From an uncultured bacterium (lineage in GTDB: Bacteria > Bdellovibrionota_B > Oligoflexia > Oligoflexales > CACXFL01): DNA of 39,902 nt. A program made the translations under genes and the position numbers. Of this stretch, positions 35,525 through 39,902 are shown in pieces. The notes beneath the pieces were generated by a model, which was given only the letters and a program-made list of their open reading frames with translations, ran no database searches and was not told where the DNA came from. The stretch lies in assembly GCA_902766925.1 (NCBI GenBank), contig CACXFL010000103.1, positions 1 to 39,902 of the forward strand, given 5' to 3'. How positions within the stretch are numbered: the first letter of the stretch is position 1; each line of letters starts with the position of its first letter.

Positions 35525-37003
35525 CTACATATCATCCTCTTCATCCACTCTGTAGCCCGATTCCCCTTTTGGTATAGTATCTTGGTTATCATAAGATTTA
35601 AGTACAGGAAGTATCAACTTCTCAACCATTCTTCGATTAATTTTATCCCTGCCATCTACAAGTACCCTTTTAGAAAAAACTTCTAACATCTTAATCTTAT
35701 CTTTTTCTTGGTACGATTTTAAAAGATAGTTAATAAAATAAGCTCTACTAAAACTATCAAGTTTAAAAAACTCCTCATATATTTCATTTACAATTTCCCA
35801 AGGATTACCCCCAGTTTTCATCTGCCATATATCTATAGCTAAAATTAAAGACAATAGATCCTGATTAATTTCTTTAGGAAGTTTTAATTTCTCAACAATT
35901 TCATCTACTACGTCTAATAACCCTATTGCAACTTTCACATCAGAAAAACTATCCAATTGAAGATCACGAGCTTCTTCTAAAATTCTATCGTTTAATGGTT
36001 TAATATTTCTATCATACTCACCATTAAAACTTGTAATAAAATAAATTCTAGGATCTACCAGAGAAGCTTCTTCCGGCATTAAAAACTCTTCAAGAATTTT
36101 CTTTCCTAACACTACCTCTAAAAACTCAACATACTCTGAGATATTCATTTTATCTACCATCGCTCCTACACCAGAACGAATATACGGAATAAGATATTTT
36201 TTTATAATACCTAATGGTAGAAGATCAGTTTGTTGATAAATATACACAGATTCAAAATCTGGAATAATTTTTGAAAGCCCTGGATATTTTAAGTAGATAT
36301 CTTTAACTAATTCTAAAAAAATATTGTCAGTATATTCTATAACATGAGTCCAAACAGCCACTAGAGAAAACCTTCCTCCATATATACTTGATTCTCCTTT
36401 ATGACCTCCAATACTAGTTGTAACAACTGGTTGTCTAGTATTGATACCCTCTTTTCTGTTACTGCGCTTCTTACTAGGTTTTATCTTATCTTTCTTTGTA
36501 AAATGGGTAGTTCCTTTTAGTTCAGATAACTGTGCATATACCGAAGAAAACCTTTCCCATAAATATTTTATATCCCATGCATAAGTATCCTTTGCTCTAT
36601 TATCTACTTCCTGTCTAACCCAAGCTATCTTCCCCAAAGCTTCCATTGGTATAGAAGGTAGTCTAAGTGAAATAGGAATTAATTGATAATTCAAAAGACT
36701 AAGCATTTTATAGATCACATGTATTTCCTCTTTAGTTAAAGAGTTGCGATTATCGCTAAAATACTTCATAAGTATTTGTCTATCTTCATGAACCCTTTTG
36801 ATACCCTCTTTAAACATCCTCGTATACCCACGAAGATCCGTTACTTGTTGAAGACTAGTTTGAAAAGAAGGTTCTGTAGTATTAAATATTTTAAATTTAA
36901 ATAGATACTCACATTCCTTTGAAAAATTTGCTGCGTATAAATATCCCGTACACAAAAACAACACCGGCATTAATAATACCGTCTGAAGTTTTACTCTAAT
37001 CAT
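35525..37003 (-). CDS. Unrecognised exported protein, 492 aa (mirror copy)
   Basis: Identical to 2900-4378: signal peptide, helical halves joined by a basic linker and an acidic C-terminus. TAGGAG precedes the ATG at 37003. Confidence 0.85.
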   Translation of the reverse strand: MIRVKLQTVLLMPVLFLCTGYLYAANFSKECEYLFKFKIFNTTEPSFQTSLQQVTDLRGYTRMFKEGIKRVHEDRQILMKYFSDNRNSLTKEEIHVIYKMLSLLNYQLIPISLRLPSIPMEALGKIAWVRQEVDNRAKDTYAWDIKYLWERFSSVYAQLSELKGTTHFTKKDKIKPSKKRSNRKEGINTRQPVVTTSIGGHKGESSIYGGRFSLVAVWTHVIEYTDNIFLELVKDIYLKYPGLSKIIPDFESVYIYQQTDLLPLGIIKKYLIPYIRSGVGAMVDKMNISEYVEFLEVVLGKKILEEFLMPEEASLVDPRIYFITSFNGEYDRNIKPLNDRILEEARDLQLDSFSDVKVAIGLLDVVDEIVEKLKLPKEINQDLLSLILAIDIWQMKTGGNPWEIVNEIYEEFFKLDSFSRAYFINYLLKSYQEKDKIKMLEVFSKRVLVDGRDKINRRMVEKLILPVLKSYDNQDTIPKGESGYRVDEEDDM

Positions 37004-37196
37004 TATCCGCTCCTACACTGCTTGTAAGTATTTCATTACCCCAATTATAAACACTATAGAAGCCTAAAATAAAACTAATAAATAAAAAAAATATCAGAAG
37101 GAATCATTGCCTATAAATTAGGTGATTATTAGAAAGATTTAAAAAATCTAGATTGAGTGGAAGTTAGGCAATTTAAATTTATCCACATATTTTTTT

Positions 37197-38585
37197 TTAG
37201 TTAGCTCCCATCTCTAAAGCTTCTCCCAGAGCTTCTCCCACAGTAGGATGAGGGCGTATACACCAACTTAAAGACTCTAGATTCATACCTGAAGATATAG
37301 ATACAGAAGCATCTGAAATCATCTCTGTAGCACCAGTTCCTAGAATATGAATCCCTAGTACCTGATGAGTTTCTGGGGTATAGATAATTTTAATATACCC
37401 ATCTCTTTCCCCTTCTATAGTGGATTTAATACAGGAGGAAAGAGGATACTTCACTGTTTTATACAAAACTTCTTTTTTCTTCAAAGATTCTTCAGTTTCT
37501 CCCACACTCGCAAGTTCCGGAGAAGTATATACACAAGAAGGTACATGGGTATAATTAATCTTCGAAGGTTTTTTACCAAGGATATGATCCAATACAAAAC
37601 GAGCCTCCATACTTGCTACATGTGCTAAAGATACGGTGTTTATCACATCCCCTATAGCATAGATATTTTCTTTACTCGTTTGATAATTAGAATCTACCTT
37701 AATAAAACCTCTTTCATCTACCTCAATCCCTACAGAACTATCCCAGATATCCCTGCTATTAGGAGCTCTTCCTACACTTATAAGAACCCTGTCTACCTCA
37801 ATACTTTTATCCGAGTAGGTAACAATAACCGGGGAACTATCCACTTCGTTTTTATATCTTAGGGAATTAACCTTCACTCCTAGTTCAAACTTTATTTTCT
37901 TTCTTGTAAGAAGTTTAGCTAGATCCCGAGAAAGTTCTTCATCCTCCAGAGGAAGTATTCTACTCATTTGTTCCAGTACCGTAACCCTGGTTCCAAGAGT
38001 TGCAAAAATAGAAGCAAACTCTATCCCTATAACTCCTCCTCCAATTATTGCAAGAGAACTAGGAATTTTACCGATATCAAGAATAGATGTAGAATTTAAA
38101 ATTCCTTTATGATCTACACCAAGAATATCTTTATTTTTAGATCCTGTAGCTATTACAATATTAGAAGTAGTTAGAATCTTTTTTTCTTTGGTTTCTATAC
38201 TAAAAACCTCTACTTCATGAGCTGAGATGATTTTTGCTCTTGCTGGGGTGAAAAGAACTACCCCGGAATTTTCCAGAGATTTTGCTACCGCTTTTCTTTG
38301 AGAACTTACTATCTGATTTTTTCTTGAAAGAATCTCACTCCAATTTATACTTGGTTTATCAACTCCTACTCCAAACCTAGAGGCTTTTTGAATCTTCTCA
38401 TATAATTTTACAGAACTTACAAATGTTTTTGTGGGAATGCACCCTTCATTCAAACAGGTTCCTCCAATATATTTCTCCTCTACCAAAGCTACCTTTAATC
38501 CAACTTTCGCTCCTCTTAAAGCTAAGGTCTGCCCCCCAGGACCTCCACCAATTACCACCACATCATATTTAACAGTTTCTGACAT
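37197..38585 (-). CDS. lpdA: Dihydrolipoyl dehydrogenase (mirror copy)
   Basis: Identical to 1318-2706, 462 aa: FAD and NAD folds, Cys44/Cys49 pair, His446/Glu451. Confidence 0.93.
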   Translation of the reverse strand: MSETVKYDVVVIGGGPGGQTLALRGAKVGLKVALVEEKYIGGTCLNEGCIPTKTFVSSVKLYEKIQKASRFGVGVDKPSINWSEILSRKNQIVSSQRKAVAKSLENSGVVLFTPARAKIISAHEVEVFSIETKEKKILTTSNIVIATGSKNKDILGVDHKGILNSTSILDIGKIPSSLAIIGGGVIGIEFASIFATLGTRVTVLEQMSRILPLEDEELSRDLAKLLTRKKIKFELGVKVNSLRYKNEVDSSPVIVTYSDKSIEVDRVLISVGRAPNSRDIWDSSVGIEVDERGFIKVDSNYQTSKENIYAIGDVINTVSLAHVASMEARFVLDHILGKKPSKINYTHVPSCVYTSPELASVGETEESLKKKEVLYKTVKYPLSSCIKSTIEGERDGYIKIIYTPETHQVLGIHILGTGATEMISDASVSISSGMNLESLSWCIRPHPTVGEALGEALEMGAN

Positions 38586-38610
38586 GAGCGTTTCCTTTCT
38601 TACATCGAAA

Positions 38611-39171
38611 TTAAAGTTGATTTAAACCAAGGAAAAAGTCTTCATAGATTTTACTGTCTCCAGCAAGTTCTGGATGATAAGTTGCTCCTAAAATATTTAC
38701 CTTACAAACCATAATAGGTTCTTTATTTAAAGTATCTACTACCCTACATTTAGTTTCATCAACCCATTCAATCCTAGGAGCTCTAATAAAAGTAGCAGCT
38801 CTTCCTTTATCTGTTAGGGCTTCAAAAGATTGAAGCTGAGAGCCATACCCGTTTCTTTTTACTCTGATATCTAACACAGAAAAACTCTCTTGCGAAGGAC
38901 TAACTACCTTGGTTGCAAGTAGTATAAGCCCTGCACAAGTTCCAAAGATTTTTTTAGAACCATCTTTTATAAAAGAGACAATCTCTTCTTTCATTCCAGA
39001 ATAACTAAGAAGTTTTAACTGAGTAGAACTTTCTCCTCCAGGAAGAATAAGACCGTCTAGATCCTCTAGATCCCTACTAGTCCTTACTTCACTAGATTCA
39101 ATTCCTACAAGATCAAGCATTCTGATATGAGCAGCATATCCACCTTGAAAAGCAAGAACTCCAACTTTCAT
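38611..39171 (-). CDS. pdxT: PLP synthase glutaminase subunit PdxT (mirror copy)
   Basis: Identical to 732-1292, 186 aa: Cys79, His165, Glu167 catalytic triad. It starts 4 bp after the mirror pdxS stop. Confidence 0.96.
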   Translation of the reverse strand: MKVGVLAFQGGYAAHIRMLDLVGIESSEVRTSRDLEDLDGLILPGGESSTQLKLLSYSGMKEEIVSFIKDGSKKIFGTCAGLILLATKVVSPSQESFSVLDIRVKRNGYGSQLQSFEALTDKGRAATFIRAPRIEWVDETKCRVVDTLNKEPIMVCKVNILGATYHPELAGDSKIYEDFFLGLNQL

Positions 39172-39175
39172 CTGA

Positions 39176-39901
39176 CTAGTTTCCTCGTTCTGCTAGTTTT
39201 TCTTCTATTTGATTCATTTCAAGTCCTCGCATTGCTTCTCCTAAACCAGAGCTAATTTCAGCAAGTTTTTTATAATCGTTCCAATAAGTAACAGCTTTTA
39301 CTATAGCTGCTGCACGTTTTACTGGATTATCAGACATAAATATTCCACTTCCTACAAATACGGATTCAGCTCCTAGATGCATACACAGCGAGGCATCAGC
39401 AGGGGTTGCGACTCCTCCGGCAGCAAAATTAGGAACAGGAAGTTTTCCAGTTTTATGAACTTCTTTTACTAAATTATATGGAGCACCCAATTCTTTTGCT
39501 ACTCGCATCAGTTCTCCATCATCTAGACCTTGAACCATGGCCATTTGTTTTTTCATAGCTCTTAAATGTCTTACAGCTTCTACAATGTTACCAGTTCCTG
39601 CCTCTCCCTTGGTTCTAATCATAGCAGCTCCTTCTCCAATTCTTCTCAGAGCTTCTCCAAGGTTTCTACATCCACAAACAAAAGGAACATCAAACTGATT
39701 TTTATCTATATGGTTTTCATCATCTGCAGGAGTCAAAACTTCACTTTCATCTACAAAATCTACTTCCAAAGCCTCAAGGATTCTTGCTTCTACAATATGA
39801 CCAATTCTACATTTAGCCATAACAGGAATTGATACTGCTTTTTTAATATCTAGAATCATTTGAGGATCAGAAGCTCTAGCTACTCCTCCTTCTTTTCTAA
39901 T
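39176..39901 (-). CDS. pdxS: PLP synthase subunit PdxS (5' truncated, mirror copy)
   Basis: Same 241 visible codons as 2-727, cut at the same codon by the right end of the window. The two lysines of the active site are present and the N-terminal ~50 residues are missing. Confidence 0.96.
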   Translation of the reverse strand: MRKEGGVARASDPQMILDIKKAVSIPVMAKCRIGHIVEARILEALEVDFVDESEVLTPADDENHIDKNQFDVPFVCGCRNLGEALRRIGEGAAMIRTKGEAGTGNIVEAVRHLRAMKKQMAMVQGLDDGELMRVAKELGAPYNLVKEVHKTGKLPVPNFAAGGVATPADASLCMHLGAESVFVGSGIFMSDNPVKRAAAIVKAVTYWNDYKKLAEISSGLGEAMRGLEMNQIEEKLAERGN

Positions 39902-39902
39902 A

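Larger units (their letters stand above)
19952..39902. repeat. Right arm of the perfect inverted repeat
   Basis: This is the reverse complement of the left arm. It has no gene, variant or indel of its own that I can find. Any functional statement made for a left-arm gene applies to its partner here. A genuine ancient duplication would be expected to have diverged at least in its intergenic regions, and none of these differ. Confidence 0.98.

Noticed and set aside
19952-39902. The right-arm genes as true second copies (paralogues)
   Set aside because: They are identical over coding and non-coding DNA with no spacer, and they include housekeeping genes normally present once. I annotate them because they are in the sequence but do not treat them as evidence of gene duplication.

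Overview
The whole window is one inverted repeat. Bases 19952-39902 are the exact reverse complement of bases 1-19951. Every open reading frame has a partner with an identical translation at 39903 minus its coordinate, and I saw no mismatch between the arms. There is no spacer, and the axis lies between 19951 and 19952. The window therefore holds about 19.95 kb of unique sequence shown twice. Both outer ends break inside pdxS at the same base. Ordinary single-copy housekeeping genes (dapF, lpd, pdxT, yebC, feoB) all appear twice, so a fold-back produced during assembly or amplification is the simplest reading. A covalently closed hairpin chromosome end, or a true giant palindrome, cannot be excluded from sequence alone.

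The unique half is AT-rich (roughly one third G+C by eye). It looks like the chromosome of a diderm bacterium: there are several signal peptides, a probable lipoprotein, DAP-type lysine/peptidoglycan synthesis and a two-domain GYF_2-PilZ protein. That last architecture makes me think of the predatory or host-associated Bdellovibrionota/Oligoflexia, but the placement is an inference with low confidence. No tRNA, rRNA or CRISPR array was seen.

Left arm, outside to inside. The vitamin B6 synthase genes pdxS (5' truncated) and pdxT are followed closely by a dihydrolipoyl dehydrogenase gene (2-2706). Next come an unrecognised secreted protein (2900-4378), a 521-bp non-coding stretch with a 17-bp AT hairpin, dapF (4900-5760) and a membrane-anchored metallophosphoesterase (5828-7027). 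On the minus strand follow an orphan family-5 peptide/solute-binding protein (7037-8719) and another unrecognised exported protein (8868-10199). On the plus strand follow a site-2 protease-type membrane metallopeptidase (10330-11010) and a small exported basic protein (11112-11492).

A two-gene accessory module occupies 11673-13707: a serine recombinase (minus) and, divergently, a Cys-rich putative lipoprotein (plus). Both use codons unlike their neighbours. The region between them has a near-consensus promoter bracketed by short inverted repeats, as a phase-variable promoter would. After a bidirectional terminator come yebC, an unrecognised helical protein and the GYF_2-PilZ gene (all minus).

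The innermost block (16953-19973) is an iron-uptake unit. A 32-bp inverted repeat resembling a DtxR box precedes a short DtxR-type regulator gene and a fused feoA-feoB gene. The unit ends in a strong hairpin terminator whose centre is exactly the axis of the palindrome. The right arm (19952-39902) repeats all of this in reverse order and on the opposite strand.
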